A stretch of 64,000 bases of DNA from Lagierella sp. (GCF_029983815.1 NZ_JASBYU010000008.1:1-64000), one strand, 5' to 3'. Counted from the first letter of the stretch, positions 1 to 8,939 are shown. The notes: a model not told the origin generated them from the sequence alone. A program made the numbers and translations.

Positions 1-35
1 ATTTATACTTCATGAGTGCTTTTTTTAAATTTAAT

Positions 36-1490
36 CTATTTGTGCTTTGTCTCTTGTATAAGTCTATTTTTTATGTCCCATACCTTTTGTGAAAGGTCTA
101 CGATATAGATATGAGGGTAGTCGAAACGCTGAACTTCATCCCAAAGTCTTTTCACTTCTTCTATCCTCTTGTTTTTAATCTCCTCTAAGGTCGGTAGGTC
201 ATAGACCAATTTACCTTCTTTAAAGATAGGAACGAGTAGTTTTCTAACTGTGAAGTTTTCTAAAGTCTTTCTCTTCCAGGTATGCACTGGGTGAAAGATT
301 TCTATTGGCTTGTCTTCATCTATCTTTTCGTCATGTAGACAGACTAAATCTGCAATGGCCTTATCGTCTTCTTTGCTATAGAATCTAAAGACCTGTTTAA
401 AGCCTGGGGTAGTTATCTTTTCAACATTTTCGCTGATCTTAATCTTTGGTATGATTGTACCATCTTTTTCAGTTGCTACAAGTTTATAGACTCCACCAAA
501 AACTGGATGGGAAGAGGAGGTGATAAGTCTTTCGCCAACTCCAAAGGAGTCCACCTTTGCTCCTTGTTCCAACATCGCCTTTATTTTAAATTCATCTAGG
601 GCGGAGGAAGCAACTATTTTACAGTCATCATAGCCTGCTCTGTCCAACATCTTTCTAGCTTCCTTGGATAGATAGGCTATGTCTCCGCTATCCAGGCGAA
701 TTCCTACAGGCCTTTTTCCCATAGGCTTTAAAACTTCATCAAATACTCTTATTGCATTTGGAATTCCAGATTTTAAAGTGTCGTAGGTGTCCACCAAAAG
801 CGTGGTATCGTTAGGGAAGGTCTCTGCGTAGGCCTTAAAGGCTTCGTATTCATTTTCAAACATCATAACCCAGGAATGGGCCATTGTTCCAAGGGCGGGA
901 ACTTTGAATAGTTTGTCTGTAAGGGTATTTGCCGTTCCAAGGACTCCACCTATATAGGCGGCCCTTGCACCTATGGTTGCGGCGTCGGCACCCTGTGCCC
1001 TTCTAGAACCGAATTCCATGACGGCTCTTCCGTCGGCGGACTTTACGATTCTATTTGCCTTTGTGGCAATAAGGGTTTGATGATTTATTAAAATTAGTGA
1101 CATGGTTTCGATTAACTGGGCTTGAATAGCCGGCCCTCTTACGATAAGTAGAGGCTCGTTAGGGAAGATTACCGTTCCCTCCTCCATGGACCAAATATCA
1201 CATTTGAATTCAAAGTTCTTTAAGTAATCTATAAATTCTTCTGAAAAAATCTTTTTGCTTTTGAAATATTCGATATCCTCGTCATCAAAATGTAAATTTT
1301 CAATGTATTCTACAAATTGTTCCAGACCTGCAAAGATTGCAAAACCTCCATTGTCTGGTACAGATCTAAAGTAAAGATCGAAATATGTTATAGTATCCTG
1401 TATATTTTCTTTGAGGTAACCGTTTGCCATTGTAAATTCATAAAAATCCGCTAAAATCGATAGGTTACGCTCATTTTTCCAATTTATCAT
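36..1490 (-). CDS. pncB: Nicotinate phosphoribosyltransferase
   Basis: This enzyme joins nicotinate to PRPP to give nicotinate mononucleotide, the first salvage step towards NAD in the cytoplasm. The 484-residue length fits the long Firmicute form. The family motif GSRRAQG lies at residues 161-167, and GTMAHS at 201-206 carries the histidine that is phosphorylated in this family. The ATG start follows a strong AGGAGGAG ribosome binding site on the minus strand. The gene stands alone and diverges from copA. NAD kinase, a later step of the same cofactor route, is also in this window but far away. The family assignment is secure. Confidence 0.95.
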   Translation of the reverse strand: MINWKNERNLSILADFYEFTMANGYLKENIQDTITYFDLYFRSVPDNGGFAIFAGLEQFVEYIENLHFDDEDIEYFKSKKIFSEEFIDYLKNFEFKCDIWSMEEGTVIFPNEPLLIVRGPAIQAQLIETMSLILINHQTLIATKANRIVKSADGRAVMEFGSRRAQGADAATIGARAAYIGGVLGTANTLTDKLFKVPALGTMAHSWVMMFENEYEAFKAYAETFPNDTTLLVDTYDTLKSGIPNAIRVFDEVLKPMGKRPVGIRLDSGDIAYLSKEARKMLDRAGYDDCKIVASSALDEFKIKAMLEQGAKVDSFGVGERLITSSSHPVFGGVYKLVATEKDGTIIPKIKISENVEKITTPGFKQVFRFYSKEDDKAIADLVCLHDEKIDEDKPIEIFHPVHTWKRKTLENFTVRKLLVPIFKEGKLVYDLPTLEEIKNKRIEEVKRLWDEVQRFDYPHIYIVDLSQKVWDIKNRLIQETKHK

Positions 1491-1577
1491 ATGCTCCTCC
1501 TTCTGGGTATAATTATATTATACGATATCTCAAGGCTTTTTGTTAGTGGCGAAAAGGTGTATAATTTAATTGGATAT

Positions 1578-1592
1578 CAATAATGATTATCA
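1578..1592. promoter_or_regulatory. Candidate Fur-family operator in front of copA
   Basis: The 15-bp sequence CAATAATGATTATCA matches the 7-1-7 Fur consensus TGATAATnATTATCA at 12 of 14 defined positions and shares the ATAATnATTAT core with PerR boxes. It begins about 12 bases downstream of a TATAAT at 1560-1565, a position where a bound repressor would block transcription. No clear -35 box was found. Which Fur-family protein, if any, binds is inference. Confidence 0.4.
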
Positions 1593-1617
1593 TATTATTG
1601 GGAATGGAGGAATTAGT

Positions 1618-3966
1618 TTGAAAAAACTTAATATAGAAGTACAGGGGATGACTTGCGAAGCCTGTTCAGCAAGAATTGAAAAAGTCCTTTCAAAACTGCC
1701 TCAAGTCTCCCAGGTAAATGTAAATTCAGTTACCGGTTTGGCTACGGTGACTTTAGAGGATGAAGAAAATTTAAAGCAGATTCCTGAAAAGATAGAGAAG
1801 GCTGGATATGAGGTCCCTTTAGAAACTGTAAAACTGGATATTCAAGGGATGAGCTGTGAAGCCTGCAGCAATAGGATAGAAAAGATGCTCGGTAGGCTGC
1901 CAATTGAGGAGGCTGTAGTCAATTCCATTACAAATTCTGGAGTTGTACGCTTTAAAAACGGTCTAGTTACCGAGGAAGAGATAGTCGGACAAGTGGAAAA
2001 GGCCGGGTATTCAGCTAAGGTCATTAGGGATGAAGAAAATGTAATCGATAGGGATGAGAAGGAACTTAAGGGTTTAAAGAGGGACTTGATTATCTCTGCG
2101 ATCTTTACGATACCGCTATTTTCTGCGATGTTCTTTCATATGGCGGGAATTCACACGCCTCTTTCCAATGGCTGGGTCCAACTTATTTTGGCAATACCCG
2201 TTCAGTTTTATATTGGTAGAAGATTTTATAAAGGTGCCTTCAACTCCCTACGAGGTGGAGGGGCCAATATGGACGTATTAATAGTAATGGGAACTTCGGC
2301 TGCCTTTTTCTTTTCCCTATATCATACGATAATAGGTTCACCGGACCTTTACTATGAGTCTTCTGCTGTTATCATCACTTTGATACTTCTTGGTAAGTTC
2401 TTTGAAAAAAGGGCTAAGACTAGAACTACTGACGCCATAAACAAGTTGATGGAGCTTCAAGCAAAGACTGCTGTAGTGGAAAGGGATGGAGAAAGGTTAG
2501 AAATACCTGTGGAAGAGGTTGTCATAGGGGACATAATCCAAGTAAAACCCGGTGAAAAGATTCCCGTTGATGGTAGAATTGTCCATGGTAATACCAATGT
2601 AGATGAGTCCATGATCACTGGTGAGTCCATACCAAGGGAGAAGAAGGAAGGGGACACTGTAATTGGTGGAACTATAAATAAGAATGGATTTATTAAGTTT
2701 GAAGCCACCAAGGTTGGAAAGGATACGATGCTTTCTCAAATCGTCAAGCTTGTGGAGGAAGCCCAAGGTCATAAGGCTCCGGTACAACGATTGGCGGATA
2801 GAATTTCTGGTATATTTGTACCGTCGGTTATAGTGATTGCCCTGTTAACTTTTGTTTTGACCTGGATATTAAAAAAATCCATGGATCAAGCTGTGATGCA
2901 TGCCGTTGCGGTCTTGGTAATTGCATGTCCTTGTTCCTTGGGGCTTGCAACTCCTACGGCTATTATGGTGGGAACTGGTCGAGGTGCAAGCCTTGGAATA
3001 CTCATAAAGTCTGGAGAGTATTTAGAGAGGGCATGTGACATACAGGCCTGTGTCTTTGATAAGACGGGAACATTGACTAAGGGAGAGCCCTTGGTTCAAA
3101 GTGTAAATAATCATTCTGATATAAGTGATAAAAAATTCTTAGAGATATTTTCTTCTTTAGAGAATGCTTCGGAACACCCACTAGGTGAGTCGGTGGTAAA
3201 ATATGCAAAGGAAAAGGGAGTTTCACTTTTAGATGTGGAAGGTTTTAATTCTTTGACTGGAATGGGAGTTGAAGGAAAAATAGGGGATAAAAAGTACTAT
3301 ATTGGTAGTAAAAAGTTAATGGAGGAAAAGAAGGTCTCCTATGACTCTAATGAGATTGAAGCCTTTCAAGAAAAGGGGGAAACACCTCTTATGCTATTTG
3401 ATGAAGATAGGCTTCTTGGTATAATTTCAGTGGCGGATGAAATAAAGGATAGTACTAAATCTGCCATTGAAAAACTTCACCAGATGGGTATAGAGATATA
3501 TATGATTACTGGGGATAGTTTGAAGACGGCTTTGGCAATAGGTAAGAAACTTGGAATTGAAAAGGTACTTGCGGAGGTGTTGCCTCAAGACAAGTCTGAG
3601 AAGATAAAGGAAATAAAGAAAGAAGATAAGGTCGTTGCCATGGTTGGTGACGGAATCAACGATGCGCCGGCCTTGGCGGAAGCGGATATCGGGTTTGCCA
3701 TAGGTACGGGAACGGATGTTGCAATTGAAGCTTCGGATATTACCATAATCAATGGGGATATCAATTCTGTACCAAAGGCAATCCAGCTATCTAAGAGGAC
3801 CATGAGAACCATTAAACAAAATCTATTTTGGGCGTTTTTCTATAATATTATAGGAATTCCAATTGCTGCTCTAGGATTTTTAAATCCGATGATTGCAGGG
3901 GCTGCAATGGCCTTTAGTTCTGTTTCTGTGGTTGCAAATTCCCTTAGATTAAAGAGTTTTAAATAA
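1618..3966 (+). CDS. copA: Copper-exporting P1B-type ATPase
   Basis: This membrane ATPase pumps Cu(I) out of the cell. Two N-terminal heavy-metal domains carry GMTCEAC and GMSCEAC (metal cysteines C13/C16 and C80/C83). The membrane CPC motif is at C437-P438-C439, the phosphorylated aspartate is D481 in DKTGT, and the HP, TGES and GDGIND motifs are present. The open frame extends upstream to 1570, but the TTG at 1618 follows GGAGG at the right distance and gives a typical N-terminus of 782 residues. The copper chaperone copZ follows 12 bases later, so the two form an operon. CPC argues for copper rather than zinc or cadmium. Confidence 0.95.
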   Translation: MKKLNIEVQGMTCEACSARIEKVLSKLPQVSQVNVNSVTGLATVTLEDEENLKQIPEKIEKAGYEVPLETVKLDIQGMSCEACSNRIEKMLGRLPIEEAVVNSITNSGVVRFKNGLVTEEEIVGQVEKAGYSAKVIRDEENVIDRDEKELKGLKRDLIISAIFTIPLFSAMFFHMAGIHTPLSNGWVQLILAIPVQFYIGRRFYKGAFNSLRGGGANMDVLIVMGTSAAFFFSLYHTIIGSPDLYYESSAVIITLILLGKFFEKRAKTRTTDAINKLMELQAKTAVVERDGERLEIPVEEVVIGDIIQVKPGEKIPVDGRIVHGNTNVDESMITGESIPREKKEGDTVIGGTINKNGFIKFEATKVGKDTMLSQIVKLVEEAQGHKAPVQRLADRISGIFVPSVIVIALLTFVLTWILKKSMDQAVMHAVAVLVIACPCSLGLATPTAIMVGTGRGASLGILIKSGEYLERACDIQACVFDKTGTLTKGEPLVQSVNNHSDISDKKFLEIFSSLENASEHPLGESVVKYAKEKGVSLLDVEGFNSLTGMGVEGKIGDKKYYIGSKKLMEEKKVSYDSNEIEAFQEKGETPLMLFDEDRLLGIISVADEIKDSTKSAIEKLHQMGIEIYMITGDSLKTALAIGKKLGIEKVLAEVLPQDKSEKIKEIKKEDKVVAMVGDGINDAPALAEADIGFAIGTGTDVAIEASDITIINGDINSVPKAIQLSKRTMRTIKQNLFWAFFYNIIGIPIAALGFLNPMIAGAAMAFSSVSVVANSLRLKSFK

Positions 3967-3978
3967 TTGGAGGTAAAA

Positions 3979-4188
3979 ATGAATACTATATTAGTTGTAG
4001 ACGGGATGACTTGTTCCCATTGTGAATCATCCGTTACAAAGGCTTTGGAAGGTGTTTCTGGAGTTAGTAATGTGGATGTGGATTTGGAAACAAAGGTTGT
4101 TAAGGTGGAACATTCTGAGGATGTAAAAAAAGAAAGTTTGAAGGAAGCCGTTGAAGACATTGGCTTTGACGTTTCTGAAATAAAATAA
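3979..4188 (+). CDS. copZ: Copper chaperone CopZ
   Basis: A single 69-residue heavy-metal-associated domain with GMTCSHC near the N-terminus. It carries Cu(I) in the cytoplasm and hands it to the N-terminal domains of CopA, encoded just upstream. The start is the ATG at 3979, six bases after a GGAGG site that overlaps the end of copA; an upstream in-frame TTG would sit on top of the ribosome binding site. A terminator follows at once, so the operon has only these two genes. No CsoR or CopY gene is adjacent. Confidence 0.93.
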   Translation: MNTILVVDGMTCSHCESSVTKALEGVSGVSNVDVDLETKVVKVEHSEDVKKESLKEAVEDIGFDVSEIK

Positions 4189-4201
4189 TAGTTTGTTAAA
4201 T

Positions 4202-4230
4202 GAGTCGTGTGTTCCACGGCTCTTTTTTTT
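4202..4230 (+). terminator. Terminator of copA-copZ
   Basis: GAGTCGTG at 4202-4209 pairs with CACGGCTC at 4215-4222 (one G-U pair) and is followed by eight T residues. Confidence 0.9.
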
Positions 4231-4279
4231 AATAAATTTTTAAATCTTTATATAAAAATTCCCTGTATTAGGGAGGGGG

Positions 4280-4308
4280 TTGACAGATTAGATAATTTTT
4301 GATGTAAT
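4280..4308 (+). promoter_or_regulatory. Promoter of carD
   Basis: A perfect TTGACA at 4280-4285 stands 17 bases from TGTAAT at 4303-4308, a near-consensus vegetative promoter. Transcription would start about 45 bases before the CarD start codon. Confidence 0.8.
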
Positions 4309-4361
4309 AATATGTTTACCAAATTTGAAATATGGACTATAATAATAGTAGAGGTGAAAAA

Positions 4362-4841
4362 ATGTTTGAAATTGGAGATAAAATTGTCTATCCAATGCAT
4401 GGTGCAGGAGTTATAGTTGAAAGGACTTTGAAAACCATACTTGGAGTTGAAAAAGAATACTTTATTCTGCTGATTCCAGTAGGAGAAATGAAGATTTCTG
4501 TACCTATTGATAAGATAAATGACGTAGGAATAAGGGACATCGTTAATAAGCCTGACTTAAAAGAAGTTATAGATACTTTAAAGCTTAAGGATGTGGAGAT
4601 AACTTCAAATTGGAACGCAAGATATAGGGAAAATCTTGAGAAGTTGAGAAGTGGAGTCCTTATAGACATTGCTGAAGTTTTTAGAGATCTCTATACTTTG
4701 GATTTGGATAGAGGTTTGTCCATGGCGGAGAAAAAACTTTTACACACTTCGAAAAAAATGCTTATCTCTGAACTATCGGTAGTGGGAGAAAAAAATGTTG
4801 CTGAGGTAGAAAAGGATGTTTTAAGTATTTTTCAAGAATAA
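4362..4841 (+). CDS. CarD-family transcriptional regulator
   Basis: A 159-residue protein of the CarD/CdnL family, which binds the RNA polymerase beta subunit through an N-terminal Tudor-like domain and steadies open promoter complexes. The N-terminus, FEIGDKIVYPMHGAGVI, is the classic opening of that domain; the C-terminal half is the predicted helical DNA-contact domain. The chosen ATG at 4362 follows GAGGTG; a longer frame from 4332 has no ribosome binding site. The PIN/TRAM membrane protein follows 35 bases later and is probably co-transcribed. Confidence 0.9.
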   Translation: MFEIGDKIVYPMHGAGVIVERTLKTILGVEKEYFILLIPVGEMKISVPIDKINDVGIRDIVNKPDLKEVIDTLKLKDVEITSNWNARYRENLEKLRSGVLIDIAEVFRDLYTLDLDRGLSMAEKKLLHTSKKMLISELSVVGEKNVAEVEKDVLSIFQE

Positions 4842-4876
4842 TTTTTTATAATATTTTTAGAAAGGAGGTTGTGCAC

Positions 4877-5959
4877 TTGGCTAGAAGAGTGGTCAATCTT
4901 ATGATGACTCTATTGGGAGGTATTTTTGGCTTTACCATTGTATATCTATTGGATAAGGCAAAGCTTATTTCAGACCTTTCAAAGAATTGGAGAATCGGGA
5001 TCTATGCTATTGGTATTATAATTTTTTCTATTGTTTTTTATAATTTTTTCCCGAAGATGTTAAAGAGTGTGGAAAATTCCACTGAAAAAGCATCTACTTA
5101 TCTTAAGAAACTTTCAATTTCAGAGCTTGTTTCCATAGCAATCGGAATGATTATAGGTTTATTTGTAGCTTTTCTTATATCTATGCTTATCATCCAAATC
5201 AAATTACCTTTTGTAGGAAACGTTCCCTTTGTCATTGTTTCAATTGTTATCTACATTGCCCTAGGTTATATGGGAATGAAACTGGGAATGCAAAGATTTA
5301 AGGAATCTGGAAGTTTTTTTGAGAAGATAAAGTCCGGAATTGAAAAGCCGGCAAAGGAAATTACTGGAGATTATATTAAAATATTGGATACTTCTGTAAT
5401 CATCGACGGTAGAATTAAGGATATTCTGGAAGCGGGGTTTATCGATGGAAAAATTATCATTCCAATCTTCGTCTTGGAAGAACTACAACATATTGCCGAT
5501 TCTGACAATGATTTGCGTAGGAAAAAGGGACGTAGGGGACTTGACATACTAAATATGATTCAAAACGATTCTAAACTTCCTGTAGAGGTTTCTCATAAGA
5601 GATATAGAGAAATTAAAGATGTGGACTCAAAGCTTTTGCAACTTGCTAAGGATGTGGGAGGAAAACTTGTTACAAACGACTACAACTTAAATAAGGTTGC
5701 GGCTGTGAGAAAGGTTGAGGTTCTAAATATCAATGAACTGGCAAATGCAATGAAGCCCATTGTAATTCCAGGGGAACAGATGACTGTTACCATTATCAAA
5801 GATGGAAAGGAATCCAACCAAGGTTTGGCTTACTTAGTTGATGGGACCATGGTGGTCGTTGAAGACGGTAAGAGATATATTGGAAAGACAGTGGATACTA
5901 CTGTCACATCTGTGCTTCAAACTGCAGCAGGTAAGATGATCTTTGTAAGGATCAATTAA
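4877..5959 (+). CDS. yacL: PIN/TRAM-domain membrane protein (YacL-like)
   Basis: The 360-residue protein has four predicted membrane helices (about residues 6-25, 39-58, 84-107 and 113-134). A cytoplasmic PIN nuclease-fold domain follows, opening at ILDTSVIIDG (D171), and then a C-terminal TRAM domain likely to bind RNA. YacL-type proteins lie next to ispD-ispF in many Firmicutes, as here; their cellular role is not settled. The TTG at 4877 is preferred because AAAGGAGG sits eight bases upstream, whereas the GTG at 4871 is too close to it. Likely co-transcribed with carD. Confidence 0.88.
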   Translation: MARRVVNLMMTLLGGIFGFTIVYLLDKAKLISDLSKNWRIGIYAIGIIIFSIVFYNFFPKMLKSVENSTEKASTYLKKLSISELVSIAIGMIIGLFVAFLISMLIIQIKLPFVGNVPFVIVSIVIYIALGYMGMKLGMQRFKESGSFFEKIKSGIEKPAKEITGDYIKILDTSVIIDGRIKDILEAGFIDGKIIIPIFVLEELQHIADSDNDLRRKKGRRGLDILNMIQNDSKLPVEVSHKRYREIKDVDSKLLQLAKDVGGKLVTNDYNLNKVAAVRKVEVLNINELANAMKPIVIPGEQMTVTIIKDGKESNQGLAYLVDGTMVVVEDGKRYIGKTVDTTVTSVLQTAAGKMIFVRIN

Positions 5960-6038
5960 AAGCTTTACTTTTTGTAAAGTAATAAGTAAAATACTAACTA
6001 GAGAATAAGAATTTTCATTTAAAAACCTTTCTACACCC

Positions 6039-6077
6039 GAAAATGCACTGTTTCAAATTATGGAGCAGTGCATTTTC
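6039..6077. terminator. Hairpin terminator between yacL and ispD
   Basis: GAAAATGCACTG at 6039-6050 pairs perfectly with CAGTGCATTTTC at 6066-6077 (12 bp, 15-base loop). A/T-rich arm ends stand in for a distinct T run. Confidence 0.7.
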
Positions 6078-6129
6078 AATTTATGTAAATTCTATTGTCT
6101 ATCTTTGACAATTTTATTTAAAGGTCATA

Positions 6130-6138
6130 TGGTATAAT
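6130..6138 (+). promoter_or_regulatory. Extended -10 promoter abutting ispD
   Basis: TGGTATAAT is an extended -10 element ending only six bases before the ispD ATG. A TTGACA at 6105-6110 lies 22 bases from the -10, too far for standard spacing. The predicted transcript starts at or next to the A of the ATG. Confidence 0.6.
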
Positions 6139-6144
6139 TTTCAT

Positions 6145-6849
6145 ATGGATAGAAAAAACTTGGATAAACAGATTTCTGTTATCATAACGGCAGCAGGATC
6201 TGGAATGAGAATGGGCTCCTTAGTGCCCAAACAATTTTTAAAACTCAATAATAAGGAGATTATTTACCGTACTGTAAGTAAGTTTTATTATTTGGATTAT
6301 ATAAAGGAGATTATTATAGTCGTCGCCCAAGAGGAGATGGATAGATGCAAAAGTATCTTAAAAGACTTTAAGGATAAACTTAAATTTGCCAAGGGGGGAC
6401 AGACAAGGGAGGAATCTACTTACAACGGGTTGATGATGGTTTCTGATGAAACGGACATTGTTCTCACCCACGATGGAGTTAGACCCTTTGTAACTGAAAG
6501 GGTGATTAGAGGGGCCATTGAGGAGCTTTCAGAGGAGAATGCCATTGTGGTCTGTGTTCCAGCAAAGGACACTATAAAGAATGCAAAGGATGGCTATATC
6601 GCCTACACTCCCAATAGGTCAGAGCTTTACAATGCCCAAACGCCCCAGGTCTTTAATAGGGGGCTTTTGATTGAAGGCTACGAGAAGGCCCTTAGGGAGA
6701 GGATTAAGGTTACGGATGACTCTTCTTTGATGGAAGTTATTGGCCAGCCGGTCAAGGTATACATTGGCGAATATGACAATATAAAGATAACCACCAAGAT
6801 AGATTTGGTTATTGGAGAAATTTTGGCGAAGATGGAGGACGAAAGTTGA
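6145..6849 (+). CDS. ispD: 2-C-methyl-D-erythritol 4-phosphate cytidylyltransferase
   Basis: IspD couples CTP to methylerythritol phosphate in the non-mevalonate isoprenoid pathway. The nucleotide-binding loop ITAAGSGMRMG is near residue 15, followed by KQFL, the DGVRPF motif and the C-terminal TDDSSLME motif. At 234 residues it has the normal length. No ribosome binding site precedes the ATG and no other in-frame start is possible, because a TGA lies at 6106 and the nucleotide loop must be included. Together with the promoter position this suggests a leaderless mRNA. It overlaps ispF by four bases (TTGA). Confidence 0.95.
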   Translation: MDRKNLDKQISVIITAAGSGMRMGSLVPKQFLKLNNKEIIYRTVSKFYYLDYIKEIIIVVAQEEMDRCKSILKDFKDKLKFAKGGQTREESTYNGLMMVSDETDIVLTHDGVRPFVTERVIRGAIEELSEENAIVVCVPAKDTIKNAKDGYIAYTPNRSELYNAQTPQVFNRGLLIEGYEKALRERIKVTDDSSLMEVIGQPVKVYIGEYDNIKITTKIDLVIGEILAKMEDES

Positions 6850-7319
6850 GAATTGGTTTTGGGTATGATGTGCATAAATTAGTTGAAAACAGAGATTTAA
6901 TCCTAGGTGGAAAGAAAATCCAGTATGACTTTGGGCTTTTAGGTCATTCTGATGCGGATGTTTTGGTCCATGCCATCATGGACGCCATTTTAGGTGCACT
7001 TGCCCTGGGAGACATTGGCAAGTTATTTCCCGATACGGATATGGCGTATAAGGACATAGACTCTATGATTTTATTGGATAGGGTTTATAAGGTGATGGAT
7101 GAAAATGGGTTTGAAATAGGAAACGTGGACTGTACTATTGCCTGTGAAATGCCAAAATTAGCTCCCCATATTGAGGATATGAGACTAAATATTGCAAATG
7201 GCCTTAGAACTTCCTATGAAAATATATCCATAAAGGCTACAACCACTGAAAAAATGGGATTTGAAGGAAGAAAAGAAGGCATATCTGCATATTCTGTGGT
7301 GCTTCTTGAAAAGAAATAG
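6846..7319 (+). CDS. ispF: 2-C-methyl-D-erythritol 2,4-cyclodiphosphate synthase
   Basis: IspF makes the cyclic diphosphate intermediate of the non-mevalonate isoprenoid pathway; the IspE step is not in this window. The 157 residues include the metal ligands in GYDVHKL and GHSDADVLVHA, and TTEKMGFEGR near the C-terminus. The start is a TTG overlapping the ispD stop codon, with GGAGG at 6834-6838, so translation is likely coupled to ispD. The ispD-ispF pairing is common in Firmicutes. Confidence 0.95.
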   Translation: MRIGFGYDVHKLVENRDLILGGKKIQYDFGLLGHSDADVLVHAIMDAILGALALGDIGKLFPDTDMAYKDIDSMILLDRVYKVMDENGFEIGNVDCTIACEMPKLAPHIEDMRLNIANGLRTSYENISIKATTTEKMGFEGRKEGISAYSVVLLEKK

Positions 7320-7348
7320 TTGAAAAATTTATTCCATAGTGGTACAGT
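7320..7348 (+). promoter_or_regulatory. Promoter of the metK leader
   Basis: TTGAAA at 7320-7325 and TACAGT at 7343-7348, 17 bases apart, directly upstream of the SAM riboswitch. The -35 begins at the last base of ispF. Confidence 0.6.
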
Positions 7349-7372
7349 AGGAGTGTAAAAAATAAATAATGA

Positions 7373-7495
7373 CTTATTAAGAGTGGTGGAGGGAAAGGCC
7401 CTGTGAAACCCGGCAACCTATTAGGTTAGGTGCTAATTCCTGCAGATTATCTGAAAAATAAGATTAGAGACCTTGCTTTTCAGCAAGGTTTTTTT
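7373..7495 (+). promoter_or_regulatory. SAM-I riboswitch (S-box) with terminator
   Basis: The aptamer is closed by P1 (CTTATT 7373-7378 with AATAAG 7457-7462) and carries the hallmark core around GGTGGAGGGAAAGGCCC and TGAAACCCGGCAACC. A terminator follows: CCTTGCT 7471-7477 pairs with AGCAAGG 7482-7488 before seven T residues. S-box RNAs bind S-adenosylmethionine and end transcription early when it is plentiful. Here it controls metK, whose product makes that ligand, so this is direct feedback. Confidence 0.97.
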
Positions 7496-7548
7496 AATAA
7501 TCAAAGACTTTTGGATTTGATTTTTAAAAGAGTATAGGAGGAGAAAAA

Positions 7549-8727
7549 ATGGAAAGAAAATTATTTACATCCGAGTCCGTTACTGAAGGACATCCAGATA
7601 AAATATGTGATCAAATATCAGATGCCATACTGGATTCCATCTTGGAAAGGGATGAAAATGCTAGAGTTGCCTGTGAAACTTTGACAACTACGGGAGCTGT
7701 TGTAGTAGTAGGGGAAATTTCTACAAATACCTATGTGGATATTCCTACAATTGCCAGAGAAACCGTTAGAGAAATAGGATATGATAGAGGAAAATATGGT
7801 TTTGACTGTGACACCTGTGCGGTTTTTACGTCTATTAATGAACAGTCTAAGGACATTGCCCTTGGAGTGGATAAGTCCATGGAAGCAAAGGGTGGAGAAG
7901 ATGAAAAATATGACAGGATTGGTGCAGGAGACCAAGGTATGGTCTTTGGTTATGCATGTAATGAAACGAAGGAACTTATGCCTCTACCAATCTCCTTAGC
8001 CCATGAGCTTTGTAGAAATTTAACTAAACTTAGAAAAGATAAGGTCTTGGAATATTTAAGGCCTGATGGCAAGTCTCAAGTTACTGTGGAATATGTAGAT
8101 GATAAACCGGTGAGGGTGGATGCAGTTGTCGTTTCTACTCAACACGATCCCCATGTCACCACTGAAGAGCTAAGAAAAGATATTAAAGAAAAGTTGATTC
8201 TAAAGACTATTCCTGCTGACTTAATAGATGATAAGACTAGATTTTTTATAAATCCAACAGGTAGATTTGAAATCGGTGGACCTATGGGAGACGCTGGGTT
8301 AACTGGAAGAAAGATAATAGTAGACACCTATGGAGGTTTTTCTAGACATGGTGGTGGAGCCTTTTCTGGAAAGGATCCAACAAAGGTTGACAGATCAGCT
8401 TCCTACATGGCAAGATACATTTCTAAAAACCTGGTAAAAGCTGGACTTTGCGACAAGGTAGAGGTGGGTTTGGCATATGCAATCGGGGTGGCAAAACCAG
8501 TTGCAATCTATGCAGATACCTTCGGTACAGGAATGGTATCAGAGGATAAACTAGTGGAAATAATAAAAGAACATTTCGACACAAGACCTCTTGCTATCAT
8601 TGAAAATTTAAACCTTCGAAGACCAATCTATAAACAAACTGCTGCCTATGGCCATTTTGGTAGGGAAGAACTAGGATTTACTTGGGAACTTACTGACAAG
8701 GCAGAGGAATTGAAAAAATATCTATAG
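7549..8727 (+). CDS. metK: S-adenosylmethionine synthetase
   Basis: MetK makes S-adenosylmethionine from methionine and ATP in the cytoplasm. The 392-residue protein begins with FTSESVTEGHPDKICDQISD, and has GAGDQGMVFGYA, GGPMGDAGLTGRK and the P-loop-like GGGAFSGKDPTKVDRSA. The ATG follows AGGAGGAG. It is a single-gene unit bounded by the SAM-I riboswitch and a very strong terminator. Assignment and control are both clear. Confidence 0.98.
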   Translation: MERKLFTSESVTEGHPDKICDQISDAILDSILERDENARVACETLTTTGAVVVVGEISTNTYVDIPTIARETVREIGYDRGKYGFDCDTCAVFTSINEQSKDIALGVDKSMEAKGGEDEKYDRIGAGDQGMVFGYACNETKELMPLPISLAHELCRNLTKLRKDKVLEYLRPDGKSQVTVEYVDDKPVRVDAVVVSTQHDPHVTTEELRKDIKEKLILKTIPADLIDDKTRFFINPTGRFEIGGPMGDAGLTGRKIIVDTYGGFSRHGGGAFSGKDPTKVDRSASYMARYISKNLVKAGLCDKVEVGLAYAIGVAKPVAIYADTFGTGMVSEDKLVEIIKEHFDTRPLAIIENLNLRRPIYKQTAAYGHFGREELGFTWELTDKAEELKKYL

Positions 8728-8794
8728 GTCCTTATTATAGAAATTAAAATAGGGTTTAAACTCTAGTCCTTTGATATTTAATATATTTTAATTG

Positions 8795-8845
8795 GAGCGC
8801 TTAACAAACTGTAATCTATAAGAGTTTGTTAAGTGCTCTTTTTTT
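8795..8845 (+). terminator. Strong terminator of metK
   Basis: A 16-bp stem (8795-8810 with 8823-8838, one G-U pair) around a 12-base loop, followed by seven T residues. Confidence 0.95.
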
Positions 8846-8869
8846 ATGCCTAGCTTTAAAATGGAGTCT

Positions 8870-8881
8870 ACATTATAATGT
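8870..8881. promoter_or_regulatory. Palindrome at the -10 of the DUF1700-DUF4097 gene
   Basis: ACATTATAATGT is a perfect 12-bp palindrome that contains the -10 TATAAT (8874-8879). Its 10-bp core, CATTATAATG, recurs at the -10 of the padR operon at 10507-10516. It is a candidate PadR operator; no good -35 box is visible. Confidence 0.45.
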
Positions 8882-8939
8882 CCTTAGGAGAAAGCTTAAG
8901 GGTGAAGGTTATAGGCAGTTAAATAATGGGGGGGTTTTT

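Noticed and set aside
8826..8939. An N-terminal extension of the DUF1700-DUF4097 gene
   Set aside because: It starts inside the metK terminator and lacks a ribosome binding site; 8940 has both the right domain start and a site.
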